The notes beneath the pieces were generated by a model. It saw only the letters and a program-made list of their open reading frames with translations. It was not told where the DNA came from and did no database searches. A program made the translations under genes and the position numbers. Positions 29,863-38,878 of a stretch of 64,000 nt of DNA are shown piece after piece (within the stretch, counting starts at the first letter, position 1; each line of letters begins with the position of its first letter). Location of the stretch: NCBI GenBank assembly GCA_016124795.1, contig WGNB01000018.1, forward strand, positions 107,136-171,135. The letters are read 5' to 3'. The stretch comes from Rhodopseudomonas sp. Its GTDB lineage: Bacteria > Pseudomonadota > Alphaproteobacteria > Rhizobiales > Xanthobacteraceae.

Positions 29863-31191
29863 CTAAGCCACCATCCGCACGTCGTCGTACGGCGCTGTCA
29901 TCGGCGACGACGGTTGCCGGGCAGCTTCATAATCGTCGAAATGACCGTCATCGACATAACCGTATGCGTCCGGAGCGAAATGACTGTCGCCGTAACCGGC
30001 ATAGGCATCATCGCTCTGGCCATGGTCAGTATAATCTGCCTGGTCGGCAAGATCGTTGGCGACCAGATCGTCGCAGAACAGCCGCGCTTCTTCGCGCGCC
30101 GCCTCAACCGCGAAACGCCGCAGCAGAGCCAGAAGCGAAACCATGTCGTCACGGCGTTCGCGCGCGCAAGCCGCCAGCACACGTTCGACCATCCGCCGCT
30201 TGAGGCGCGATACCCCACCCGGTTCGCCGACCAGAATGCCGTCGCGCATCGCCGCGATCGCTTCCCGGAACGCCGGATAGGCGGTGTCGGGCAAGCCAGC
30301 TTTCGCATAAAGCGCCCCGAAACCCGAAATATTCTTGTCGTGGATATAGCCGGTGACCCGCTCCAACGGCATGCCGGACAATTCGGTCAGCGCTTCTTCG
30401 AACAACACCACATTGCCGGATAACAAGCCGCGCAAAATCATCCCGGCGGTCAACTGGCCGCTGCGGCGCAGATGCTGCATCAAATCGCCGATTTCGTCAT
30501 AAGGCGTTTCGGCGGCGAGCGCGACGGTGGCCTTTTCGCAGGCCTCACGCGCGGCATATTCGGCATGTTCCGGCCCGAGCCATTGGCGCGCGGTAACGAA
30601 GCCGGCCAACGTCTGAGACAATTTCGCCAGTAGCGCCTGACGGGTCGCCATCGGCAGATCGGGACGCCCGACCAGGTTTTCACGGATCGCCGACAGATGA
30701 CCGAAGCGCTCGACAATACGATCGATCGAAAACAGCGGGATGTCGGCGTCGGCATTTTCCAGGAGCGCCAGACAACTATCGGCAGCGCCTACTTCGGCAA
30801 TCGCCGCGGCCAGCGGTCGCGACAACAGCGGCCGGCCGGCAATCGCGATCTGAGCTTCGGTCTGGCTGGCGGCGAAAAGATCGACAAGGTCCTCGTCGCT
30901 CAGCAGCGGCGAGCGCGACAATAACGGCAGCGCGACATCGGGCTGATCGGAGGCCAGGGCATGAACGATGATCGGCGGCGCCTTTTGCGCCGAGGCAAAG
31001 ACCTGCGCCAGCGCGCCGCGCACCAGCGGCGACGGGTCATCGAGCAGCATGATCATCGCGCCTTCGGCGGCGGCGAGATCGTCGTTTGATAGATCGGAAT
31101 GAAGATAGGCCCGCGCCAGGGCGGATGTCGCTTCGGCCCGCTCACCGGCCGACGCATGGCGAATCCATTGCAGAAACTGCCGTACAATCAT
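29863..31191 (-). CDS. DUF2336 domain-containing protein
   Basis: 442 aa. HEAT-like helices dominate: ASAGERAEATSALARAYLHS, DPSPLVRGALAQVFASAQKA, SDQPDVALPLLSRSPLLSDE, RPLLSRPLAAAIAEVG, matching DUF2336. The C-terminal 60 residues are acidic and Tyr/Asp-rich (YGYVDDGHFDDYEAAR). DUF2336 proteins occur next to flagellar or signalling genes in alphaproteobacteria with no proven function. The ATG at 31191 is the likely start although its ribosome binding site is weak. Confidence 0.8.
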   Translation of the reverse strand: MIVRQFLQWIRHASAGERAEATSALARAYLHSDLSNDDLAAAEGAMIMLLDDPSPLVRGALAQVFASAQKAPPIIVHALASDQPDVALPLLSRSPLLSDEDLVDLFAASQTEAQIAIAGRPLLSRPLAAAIAEVGAADSCLALLENADADIPLFSIDRIVERFGHLSAIRENLVGRPDLPMATRQALLAKLSQTLAGFVTARQWLGPEHAEYAAREACEKATVALAAETPYDEIGDLMQHLRRSGQLTAGMILRGLLSGNVVLFEEALTELSGMPLERVTGYIHDKNISGFGALYAKAGLPDTAYPAFREAIAAMRDGILVGEPGGVSRLKRRMVERVLAACARERRDDMVSLLALLRRFAVEAAREEARLFCDDLVANDLADQADYTDHGQSDDAYAGYGDSHFAPDAYGYVDDGHFDDYEAARQPSSPMTAPYDDVRMVA

Positions 31192-31334
31192 GACACAACC
31201 AACGCTACAAACACTCGCCGTCAACAGCGGCGTACAAACACAGCCTAGCCGAGACCGCTTAACAAAGCGTTCAGCATAGGTTTTGATGAAACGTTAACGA
31301 CGAATTTTAAGAGCTGGCGCGTCGATGGCGCCGG

Positions 31335-32621
31335 CTAGCCGCGACCGTGAAAGAGCCCGCGGACGTCGGTTTTGGTATCGGTGAACAGATCGAGCGGCCT
31401 TGGGGATTGCAGTGTCTGCTGCGCCGCGCCCTGTACCAATGCTTGAGCCGAAACCTGAGCCGAGTTTTGCGTGCCGGCACCCGACGGCGCGCCGCCGGGA
31501 TAGGCCGAGGCAGCCGAATTCGGGGCCCACAGACTCGCCACCCTCTGCGTCACCGGCGGGCGCGCCGGATCGGTAAACATCGCCTGGAACAGCGGACGGG
31601 TATCCTGAACCGGCGGCAGATGGATATTCGCGTCGGCGTAAGCCTGGGTGACGCCGGCAGTGTCGGGCGCGTTGAGTGCCGCGACCTTGGCCTTTTCCGA
31701 TGCGGCGGCCTTTATCGCGGCCTGCGCGATGGCCTCCGGGTCCTGGTTACGACGTCCGCCCGAAGCGACGGCATCGTTTGTCGATTGCCCGGCAACCGCC
31801 CGCCCGCCCCGGTCACGTCCGAGGCCAGCCAAACCGGGCGCGGTCTGATTGGCAATCGGAATGGCGGACAGGAAACTGTTGACGACCGCCGCGCTGCCGG
31901 TCCCGGTTGCCGCGCCGGTGTCGGCCGACGCCACCGTCATCGTGCCCGCCTGCTGCGCCGCGCCCGTCGCGGAAGGCGCGACCGCGGCCAGCGCCACACT
32001 GCGGGCGTTGTCGAAACGGCGGGTCAGACGGCTATAGACCTGGCCCACGCTACGGGCACTGCCGTCGCGTTCGTAAAAGATATTCCGGTTCGCGGCCGCC
32101 GCCGACGGAAACATCGTCGCCGCGGTCCGGTCCGGCTGCGACTCGACGGCATTAATCAGCTTTCCGGCGCCGTCCGGCCCGAGGAAATGCGCGGCGTAAA
32201 GCTCACCCTCGGTCGGCCGCCGCCCGATCATGCCCGTCAACTGGAAGGCATTATCGCGCGCCAGTGCTCCGGCCATCATCGCGCTGGTGGTCGGGTCGTC
32301 CCGCAGATCCATGATCTGCTGCCGGGTTTGCGGATCGGCGACCGTGTAGCGGCCATTGGCCGACTTGGTGATGGCGTCGGCATAACGGCCAAGTCCGAGC
32401 GCAGCCCCGTCCTGCTTGACGGTGCCAAGCCAGGTCTGCTCGATGAACTGATAAAGTCCACGGGCCGACGACGTCGAAGCCTTGGCGGTCGGGTTAAAGC
32501 TGGATTCGATTTTGGCGGTGGTCAGCAGATAGTTGAAACTGATGCCCGTCGAACTGGCAGCTTTCTGGATCGCGCCCGAAATTTGCGGCGCCAGATTGCC
32601 AGTGATCGAATTGACGGCCAT
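31335..32621 (-). CDS. Lytic transglycosylase (SLT domain)
   Basis: 428 aa. Residues 20-120 are an SLT-type lysozyme fold: FNYLLTTAKIESSFNPTAKA with the catalytic Glu, then SSARGLYQFIEQTWL (the GLYQF motif). No signal peptide is visible, as for flagellar-export or rod-type muramidases. The second half is Ala-rich and likely disordered. It cuts peptidoglycan, perhaps for flagellum or secretion machinery assembly. AAGG 8 nt before the ATG. Confidence 0.82.
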   Translation of the reverse strand: MAVNSITGNLAPQISGAIQKAASSTGISFNYLLTTAKIESSFNPTAKASTSSARGLYQFIEQTWLGTVKQDGAALGLGRYADAITKSANGRYTVADPQTRQQIMDLRDDPTTSAMMAGALARDNAFQLTGMIGRRPTEGELYAAHFLGPDGAGKLINAVESQPDRTAATMFPSAAAANRNIFYERDGSARSVGQVYSRLTRRFDNARSVALAAVAPSATGAAQQAGTMTVASADTGAATGTGSAAVVNSFLSAIPIANQTAPGLAGLGRDRGGRAVAGQSTNDAVASGGRRNQDPEAIAQAAIKAAASEKAKVAALNAPDTAGVTQAYADANIHLPPVQDTRPLFQAMFTDPARPPVTQRVASLWAPNSAASAYPGGAPSGAGTQNSAQVSAQALVQGAAQQTLQSPRPLDLFTDTKTDVRGLFHGRG

Positions 32622-32802
32622 CGGTTTGACCTTGGGTTGCCCTCGGAATGTTTCGGCTGCTATGGCGAACCGGACTCAGGGAAAGCTGACCCTGTCGACC
32701 ATGCTGAACTATGGTAAACGAAACGTTAATGCCCGGCGGTACGCCGGTCATTGGCCCTGTCCGGGATAAAACCCGGCTTCAGACCCCTCCGGGAGAACGA
32801 AA

Positions 32803-33285
32803 ATGACGGATACGATCCAGCGGCACAAACGTGGCGGCCTCTATTTCGAGGATATGGAAGTCGGCAAGCTCTATGAGCACCGCTACACCCGTACCGTCAC
32901 CCAGATGGACAACATGCTGTTCTCCAACATGACTCTGAACCCGCAGCCCCTGCACATCGACCGGCACTTCTGCGAGACCGAGACCGAATGGGGTCAGCCG
33001 CTGATGAATTCGCTTTTCACCCTCGGGCTGATGATCGGCATCCAGGTCTCCGACATGACGGTCGGCACGACCATCGCCAACCTCGGCATGACCGATGTCC
33101 GCTTCGGCAATCCTCTGTTCGAAGGCGACACCGTCAACTGCACCACCACGGTGGTCAGCAAACGCGAGTCGAAGTCGCGACCGAACGCCGGCATCGTCGA
33201 ATTCCACCACAAGGCCTACAAGCAGGACGGTACGATGGTCGCCGAATGCCATCGCAACGCGTTCATCACCAAACGGCCGAAGTGA
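32803..33285 (+). CDS. MaoC-family dehydratase
   Basis: 160 aa. YFEDMEVGKLYEHRYTRTVT, then NPQPLHIDRHF (the D-x4-H hydratase-2 pattern), GLMIGIQVSDMTVG and GMTDVRFGNPLFEGDTVNC match MaoC-type (R)-hydratases of the hot-dog fold, close to mesaconyl- or beta-methylmalyl-CoA-type hydratases. It hydrates or dehydrates an enoyl-CoA. It lies 10 nt before the CoA lyase, so both act on C-C bond and CoA-ester metabolism together. Confidence 0.85.
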   Translation: MTDTIQRHKRGGLYFEDMEVGKLYEHRYTRTVTQMDNMLFSNMTLNPQPLHIDRHFCETETEWGQPLMNSLFTLGLMIGIQVSDMTVGTTIANLGMTDVRFGNPLFEGDTVNCTTTVVSKRESKSRPNAGIVEFHHKAYKQDGTMVAECHRNAFITKRPK

Positions 33286-33295
33286 GGCGTCCCTA

Positions 33296-34165
33296 ATGCG
33301 CTCGCTCCTGTTTGTTCCCGCCGACGCCGGCGCCAAGCTCGACAAGGCGATGGCGTCCGGCGCCGACGCCGTCATCATCGACCTCGAAGATTCGATCACG
33401 TCCGAGCGCAAGGCCCATGCCCGGGCCGCCTGCCTTGACTATCTCAAGGCCCATATCGGCAGAGCCGACCGCCCCCGTCTGCTAGTCCGCATCAACGGCC
33501 TCGATACTGGTATGACCGATGCCGACCTCGAAGCCATCGTGCCGGGCAAGCCCGACATCATCCTGTTTCCCAAAGCCGAAGGCGGCGCGAGTCTGGCTCA
33601 TCTCGACGCCAAGCTGACGGCACAGGAGGCAATTGCCGGCGTAACGGAAGGCGCGATCAAGGTCCTGGCGCAGAATGTCGAGTCGGCAATGGGCATTTTT
33701 CTCGCCGGCACGTTCCGCGACGTCAGCAAGCGTCTGATCGGAATGACCTGGGGGCCGGAAGACCTCTCGGCCGAACTCGGTGCCGAAGCCAACCGTGATG
33801 ACAGCGGCCAACTCACCGAACCCTACCGGCTGGCACGCTCAATCTGCCTGTTCGGCGCCGCCGCCGCGCGGGTGCCGGCGATCGAAACCGTCTATGTCGA
33901 TTTCCGCAATTCGGAAGGCTTACGTCGCGACACCACCGACTCGCGGCGCGACGGCTTCACCGGCCGGCTGGCGATCCATCCAGCGCAGGTGCCGATCATC
34001 AACGAGGTCTATACGCCGAGCGCCGAACAGATCGAGAGGGCCAAGGCGGTGATCGCGGCCTTTGCCGTCAATCCGGGTGCCGGCGCGGTCGGCATCGACG
34101 GCAAGATGTTCGACCGGCCGCATCTCGTGCTGGCGCAGCGACTGCTGGCGAACGTGAAAAGCTGA
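33296..34165 (+). CDS. HpcH/HpaI-type CoA ester lyase
   Basis: 289 aa. RSLLFVPADAGAKLDKAMAS, ADAVIIDLEDSI, RPRLLVRINGLDT, DIILFPKAEGGASL, GMTWGPEDLSAELGAEANR and RLAIHPAQVPIINEVYTPS give the citrate-lyase-beta/malyl-CoA lyase fold with metal ligands Glu and Asp. Coupled to the MaoC gene, it probably cleaves the hydrated product (for example a malyl-type CoA ester). The ATG at 33296 has GAGG 8 nt upstream. Confidence 0.9.
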   Translation: MRSLLFVPADAGAKLDKAMASGADAVIIDLEDSITSERKAHARAACLDYLKAHIGRADRPRLLVRINGLDTGMTDADLEAIVPGKPDIILFPKAEGGASLAHLDAKLTAQEAIAGVTEGAIKVLAQNVESAMGIFLAGTFRDVSKRLIGMTWGPEDLSAELGAEANRDDSGQLTEPYRLARSICLFGAAAARVPAIETVYVDFRNSEGLRRDTTDSRRDGFTGRLAIHPAQVPIINEVYTPSAEQIERAKAVIAAFAVNPGAGAVGIDGKMFDRPHLVLAQRLLANVKS

Positions 34166-34187
34166 TCTAAAGCCTAAATGACGCGAC

Positions 34188-34210
34188 GGTGCCCGCCGCC
34201 TGCGGGCACC
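34188..34210. repeat. 9-bp inverted repeat after the CoA lyase gene
   Basis: Arms GGTGCCCGC/GCGGGCACC with a 5-nt loop, about 25 bp past the stop. No T run follows, so a terminator role is uncertain. Confidence 0.6.
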
Positions 34211-34286
34211 GACCCGCCCGGGCCTTGCCGGACAGCCCCAAAAAGCTCGACGCAAACGCTTGCACCGCGATAACGGGGGGTAAAGT

Positions 34287-34715
34287 CTATTTCTTTTCGT
34301 AGACCTGGCGCGGATCGAAGGTCCTGTCGGCGTCGCGGAATTCGAGTTTAACCGGACCGGTCTGACCCAACGGTGCGGCACGGTAAAAACACGACCGCCG
34401 ACCGGTATGGCAGGCGCCGGGCCCGAGCTGGTAGACCTTCAGCCACAACGCATCCTGATCGCAATCGACGCGGAGTTCCTTCACCCGCTGAACGTGACCG
34501 GAGCTTTCACCCTTCTTCCAGAGCTTCTTGCGCGAGCGCGAGAAGAACCAGGCTTCGCCGGTTTCGATCGTCTTGGCCACGGCTTCCGCGTTCATATGCG
34601 CGACCATCAGCACGTCGCCATTGCCGGCGTCCGTGACGACCGCCGTCAACAGACCGTCGGCGTCGAATTTGGGAAGAAGGGTCATGCCTTCTTCGATTTC
34701 CGCATGAGAGGACAT
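34287..34715 (-). CDS. hisI: Phosphoribosyl-AMP cyclohydrolase
   Basis: 142 aa. [52 protein letters not shown] and [15 protein letters not shown] contain the Zn-binding Cys and Asp residues of HisI (histidine biosynthesis step 3: opening of the purine ring of PR-AMP). It is the stand-alone form without HisE. The ATG at 34715 has AGGA 8 nt upstream and is preferred over the ATG six codons earlier. Confidence 0.95.
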   Translation of the reverse strand: MSSHAEIEEGMTLLPKFDADGLLTAVVTDAGNGDVLMVAHMNAEAVAKTIETGEAWFFSRSRKKLWKKGESSGHVQRVKELRVDCDQDALWLKVYQLGPGACHTGRRSCFYRAAPLGQTGPVKLEFRDADRTFDPRQVYEKK

Positions 34716-34897
34716 CGGGAGTTCCTCGCTCATTCTCTCATCATGAAGATGCACGCATCACCGCGCGCTTGCCCGGAGGAGCGGCCAGACAACACGACCG
34801 TCAAAACAAATCATCGATGAAACTGAACTGTCGGCACCGGGCCGCCCACCCGTCACGGGCCGCTAACGCGGCTCGCGACGACTGGCGGAAAAGCCAT

Positions 34898-35566
34898 TCA
34901 GCGTGCGCCGCGCAACATGGTCATGAACCGGACCAGTTCCTTGGGATCCTCACGGAAGGCGCCGCTGAAATGCGTGGTCACGGTCAACGAACCCGGCTTG
35001 GTAACGCCGCGGATCGACATGCACATGTGTTCGGCTTCGATCATCACCGCGACTCCGCGCGCCTTGAGCACCTGCTCGATCGCGGTCGCGATCTGCGAGG
35101 TCATGTGCTCCTGGGTCTGCAAACGGTGAGCATAAACGTCGACCAGACGCGCCAGCTTCGACAGCCCAACCACCCGGTCGGTCGGCATATAGGCGACGTG
35201 CGCCTTGCCGTAGAACGGCATCATGTGGTGTTCGCAATGCGAATTGAAGCTGATGTCCTTGACCAGCACGAAATCGTCGTAGCCGGCGGTCTCGCCGAAA
35301 GTCCGATCGAGCACGTCGGCGGGAATCTCGCGATAGCCCTGATAGATTTCGTCATAGGCGTCGACAACGCGCTTGGGCGTATCGAGCACGCCTTCACGGG
35401 TCGCGTCGTCGCCGGTATAGGCGATCAGCGTGCGCACGGCGGCCTCGGCCTCCTCGCGCGACGGACGGGGCGCCGCCGGGGTTATGACTCCCCGGACATG
35501 ATCGGCCAGACCCTGGCTCGGGTCGGCCTTCGGCCACGGCTTAACGATGGTATTCTTGGCGTCCAT
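34898..35566 (-). CDS. folE: GTP cyclohydrolase I (FolE type)
   Basis: 222 aa. [20 protein letters not shown] (zinc Cys-His-His), [20 protein letters not shown] and [17 protein letters not shown] complete the FolE motif set. It makes 7,8-dihydroneopterin triphosphate for folate. The 40-residue extension before [15 protein letters not shown] is typical of alphaproteobacterial enzymes. Transcribed toward hisI but separated by about 180 bp. Confidence 0.95.
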   Translation of the reverse strand: MDAKNTIVKPWPKADPSQGLADHVRGVITPAAPRPSREEAEAAVRTLIAYTGDDATREGVLDTPKRVVDAYDEIYQGYREIPADVLDRTFGETAGYDDFVLVKDISFNSHCEHHMMPFYGKAHVAYMPTDRVVGLSKLARLVDVYAHRLQTQEHMTSQIATAIEQVLKARGVAVMIEAEHMCMSIRGVTKPGSLTVTTHFSGAFREDPKELVRFMTMLRGAR

Positions 35567-35856
35567 ACGGTCTCTCCGTTCGACCGGCGCAACATCCGCA
35601 GTTCGGCGGCGCCGGGAGTGTCACCGGGGTGGCCGCGTCTTGTGCCCTTTTCGACCTCATCGGTCCAATACCTAGCACAAGGACGCCGCATTCCCTTTTG
35701 GCATGGCTAATATCGCAGCCCCACGATGCCGCACCGGCCCGAGAACCCTTCTCGTCGCGGCGAGGCGATCCCTATATATTGCTTTGTACGGCCCAAGCAA
35801 TCACTTGGATTGCCCGCAATCGACGGATTGTTTTGGCAGAAATCGAGGCCAAATCG

Positions 35857-36303
35857 ATGCTAAATGACGTCTATAATGCCAAAATCCTTGAACTCGCGGG
35901 CAATATCCCCCGGCTGGGCCGCCTGGCCACGCCGGACGCCTCGGCGACCGCCCATTCCAAGCTGTGCGGCTCAACCGTCACCGTCGACGTTAAAATGGCC
36001 GACGGCGCGGTGACCGATTTCGCCCATGACGTCAAAGCCTGTGCCCTCGGCCAGGCCTCTTCCTCGATTATGGCCCGCCACGTTATTGGCGCCAAACCGG
36101 CGGAACTGCGCGACCTGCGTGAGACCGTGCGCAAGATGCTGAAAGAAAATGGCGCGCCCCCGACCGGAAAATGGGCCGATATCGCCGTCCTGGAACCGGT
36201 GCGTGATTACAAGGCTCGCCACGCATCAACGCTCCTGACCTTCGATGCGGTGGTTAAGGCCGTCGACGAGATCGAGGCCAAACAAACCCAGGCGGCGGAA
36301 TGA
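35857..36303 (+). CDS. IscU/NifU-like Fe-S scaffold-fold protein
   Basis: 148 aa. LNDVYNAKILELAGNIPRLG, AHSKLCGSTVTVDVKMADGA, ACALGQASSSIMARHVIG and ARHASTLLTFDAVVKAVDEI follow the IscU/NifU-N fold with cysteines at the first two positions (LCGS, KACALG), while the third Cys of IscU (usually before the final helix) is His (KARHAS). This branch of SufE/IscU-like proteins is common in Hyphomicrobiales near folE; its Fe-S role is unproven. Start with GAGG 8 nt upstream. Convergent with the COG3904 gene. Confidence 0.82.
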   Translation: MLNDVYNAKILELAGNIPRLGRLATPDASATAHSKLCGSTVTVDVKMADGAVTDFAHDVKACALGQASSSIMARHVIGAKPAELRDLRETVRKMLKENGAPPTGKWADIAVLEPVRDYKARHASTLLTFDAVVKAVDEIEAKQTQAAE

Positions 36304-36304
36304 G

Positions 36305-37726
36305 CTAACGCGCCACCAAAATACCTCCGGCGCTGCCGCCGGTCCCGGGCGACGTGGCAGCCTCGGCCCGATCGCCCAACGGGGTGGCGCAACTGGCGAC
36401 GAGCCGCGGCAGATTCTTCTGGGTGCCGGTGTTACCGAGCCGGATCACGGTCGTCAGACCCGGTTTATCGCCGGTACCATGCGGGTCGATGCCGTGGGTT
36501 ACCACCACCATGGAATGACTGCCGGCATCGGCGAAGGCACGCAGCATGGCCGCCGGCACCACACCGGTGGCAAAGCTGACCAGTTCGTCGGACTTATCGT
36601 GGCGTGCGGACGACGCCACCTTCAGCGCCACCTCCGACCGGCCGGCGCGCAAGCTGACATCGGCGACACGCGCCACCAGCGGCGTACCACCGGTGGCGTG
36701 GCGATGCTCAATATAGCTGAGATCGAAACTGTCCGGCCCGGCGCCGCAGGCCAGCACCAGATCGAAACTGCCAATATCGTCGCCTTCGGCGGTCAATGGA
36801 TGGCGACGCGCCAAAGTCGCGCTGCCGCCAGCGCGCTCGACCACCGCCCAGCGGCGCTCACTGATCGGCGTCGTACGGGCGCCATCGGTGGCCGCCTGCG
36901 CCGGCGGCGGCAACGTCTGCGGCGCGACGGAGGCCGTGGTCGACGCGCTATCGTCGTCCCGCGTGGCAAGCTGGGTATCGCGGATTTCGGCGCGGGTCAT
37001 TGCATGCAGCGGCTCCCAGGGCGGGATGCGAAGAGCCAGATCGAGCAATTCCGGCGAACCACCCATCTCGGCGGTAAACTGCGCCAGCCGGCCAATATCG
37101 CGCTGCACGAGAACCAGGTCCTCGGCCGAATAGGTGGCGGCGGTCGGATCGTCACGGCGGTCGCCGAGCCAGATCTGGTGCACCATCACGCGCGCCTGAC
37201 GTGGCACGCTGCGGTGGACACCGCCGAGCACCACAAACGCGCACATCGATTCACAATCAGCGCGCGGCGACAGTGTGGCCCGCGCGATCCGATCATCGGT
37301 GGTTTTGGCCGCGGGCGCCGCAGCCACTCCGCCGTCATCTTCGAGATCGATGACATGACCGACGGTTGTCGGCAAACCCGCTTTGCGAATTTCACGGCCG
37401 AGCGCAATCGCGCCCAGCACCGAACCGCCATCCGATTCCAGCACTACCGTCGCCGCCTGCTCCGCCGCGTTCCTCGCCAGTGCTTTTTGAACCGCCGGGA
37501 TTTGCAGAAACTGTTTGAAGTCCCGGCCGCTGTCGGCGGTGATTGCGCCGCTTGCGGCAATCCAGAGCGCACAATGCGCGCCGCAGGTTTCAGCGGGACC
37601 CTGCTGACGAAGGTCGAACCGCATCGGCAGAGTTCGGTCGACGACCCGCTCGGCAGCGGAGGCGGCCGAAACCGGAGCAGCAAGAACCAGCGCAAACAAC
37701 AGCGCCGAGCGAAGGGACTCCAGCAT
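36305..37726 (-). CDS. COG3904-type periplasmic protein with ClpP-like fold
   Basis: 473 aa. Sec signal (LESLRSALLFALVLAAPVSA). Residues 35-210 resemble a ClpP/crotonase-like serine protease domain: VVLESDGGSVLGAIALGREI, DCESMCAFVVLGGVHRSVPR (Ser in CESMC as the nucleophile position), ARVMVHQIW (His). The remaining 240 residues are two beta-rich parts of unknown function. Start with AAAGGGGG 5 nt upstream. The substrate is unknown. Confidence 0.75.
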   Translation of the reverse strand: MLESLRSALLFALVLAAPVSAASAAERVVDRTLPMRFDLRQQGPAETCGAHCALWIAASGAITADSGRDFKQFLQIPAVQKALARNAAEQAATVVLESDGGSVLGAIALGREIRKAGLPTTVGHVIDLEDDGGVAAAPAAKTTDDRIARATLSPRADCESMCAFVVLGGVHRSVPRQARVMVHQIWLGDRRDDPTAATYSAEDLVLVQRDIGRLAQFTAEMGGSPELLDLALRIPPWEPLHAMTRAEIRDTQLATRDDDSASTTASVAPQTLPPPAQAATDGARTTPISERRWAVVERAGGSATLARRHPLTAEGDDIGSFDLVLACGAGPDSFDLSYIEHRHATGGTPLVARVADVSLRAGRSEVALKVASSARHDKSDELVSFATGVVPAAMLRAFADAGSHSMVVVTHGIDPHGTGDKPGLTTVIRLGNTGTQKNLPRLVASCATPLGDRAEAATSPGTGGSAGGILVAR

Positions 37727-38439
37727 CCATCCCCCTTTCACGGTCAACACCAGAGTTTCGGCGGGAACAGTCCGGAACTCAGGCATCTTCATTCATCAAA
37801 CCCCGTTCCAAAACTATCGTGGAACGGAAACGCTTCGCATGCGTAGACGAAGCGGAGAAGTGTAGGCACCTTGGTTCCCGATCGGGAACCGAGGCCCCGT
37901 CGATATCCTTTGGCCAAAGTCATGCGATGCGACAATCACCCCCGCACCGCCGGCTTTTGCTCGCCGGATGCAACATGACGGTTACGCCACCGTCACGACT
38001 CACACCGTCGCAGTTTCACCAGCCCAGGCTCGTCATCACGGCTTCCGACGCTGACAATCCGGGACCGCGACGACATCAGCCCGTTGCGCAACGCGACTTC
38101 GAACATTGTGCACGGCAACAGACTCTGCACCCTCATATTTTTAAAGCGCCGGGCGAATGGCCGTCTAGTGCAAAAAGGTCGCTATCTCCGCCCGATAACG
38201 ATCAAGACCTATGCAATCTCAGGCTCCGGAACTTTCTCTTTGAGCGCAGTGGCACAAGCGCTAAATCAACCGGCGGCCGGTGGACCATCGGATCAATTGC
38301 CACAACCGACGTCATATTAGGCAGTTGACCGAAGTCTCCGGCGAAGACGGCGCATATGACGGCATGAGGCCTGCCGACGTCAGGCCATGCGCCGGCTGGA
38401 ATGTGATACCTGACGTCAAATCGGGGCCTGGACATCGAA
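37727..38439. other. Long intergenic region, no gene recognised
   Basis: About 710 bp between the COG3904 gene and yidD. No frame has a convincing ribosome binding site or protein-like composition; an imperfect hairpin (GGCCTG ... CAGGCC, near 38368-38385) lies about 60 bp before yidD. No tRNA, repeat array or riboswitch was recognised. It may contain promoters for both flanking genes. Confidence 0.5.
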
Positions 38440-38766
38440 ATGGACAAAGACATCGACAAGGCAATAGGCGTCGCGGCCATTCCTCGCCTCATTGGCCGCG
38501 GACTGGTGGCTTTTTACCGTTATGTGCTGTCGCCCCTGATCGGTCCACGCTGCCGTCATCTGCCGAGCTGTTCGGAATATGCCGACGAAGCCATCGGCCG
38601 TTTCGGGCTTTGGGCTGGGTCATGGATGGCGCTTGCCCGGATTTTAAGATGCCAGCCCTGGGGCACCTCCGGCCTCGATTTCGTCCCAAAGCGGGTTCCC
38701 GCCGGCGCGCAATGGTGGACACCGTGGCGCTATGGCCGCTGGCACGGCACCCAAAGCGAACCGTGA
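38440..38766 (+). CDS. yidD: Membrane protein insertion efficiency factor YidD
   Basis: 108 aa. LVAFYRYVLSPLIGPRCRHL then PSCSEYADEAIGRFGLWAGS and ILRCQPWGTSGLDFVP is the YidD signature with its conserved cysteines. It helps YidC-dependent insertion of inner-membrane proteins. The family is usually coded between rnpA and yidC; here it is alone. The ribosome binding site is weak. Confidence 0.93.
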   Translation: MDKDIDKAIGVAAIPRLIGRGLVAFYRYVLSPLIGPRCRHLPSCSEYADEAIGRFGLWAGSWMALARILRCQPWGTSGLDFVPKRVPAGAQWWTPWRYGRWHGTQSEP

Positions 38767-38878
38767 TGGCCGCCGGGCTCACCGGCCCGCGCGAACTCGG
38801 CGGGAAATCGGGTGGGCAGGAATGGCCGCACCGCCTTAACTGACGGCACCGCAATCCGACCGATCGCAAGGACAATCC

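Noticed and set aside
36245..37846. A 533-codon plus-strand frame over the COG3904 gene
   Set aside because: Composition is that of antisense translation, and the minus-strand protein has a signal peptide and a recognisable fold.
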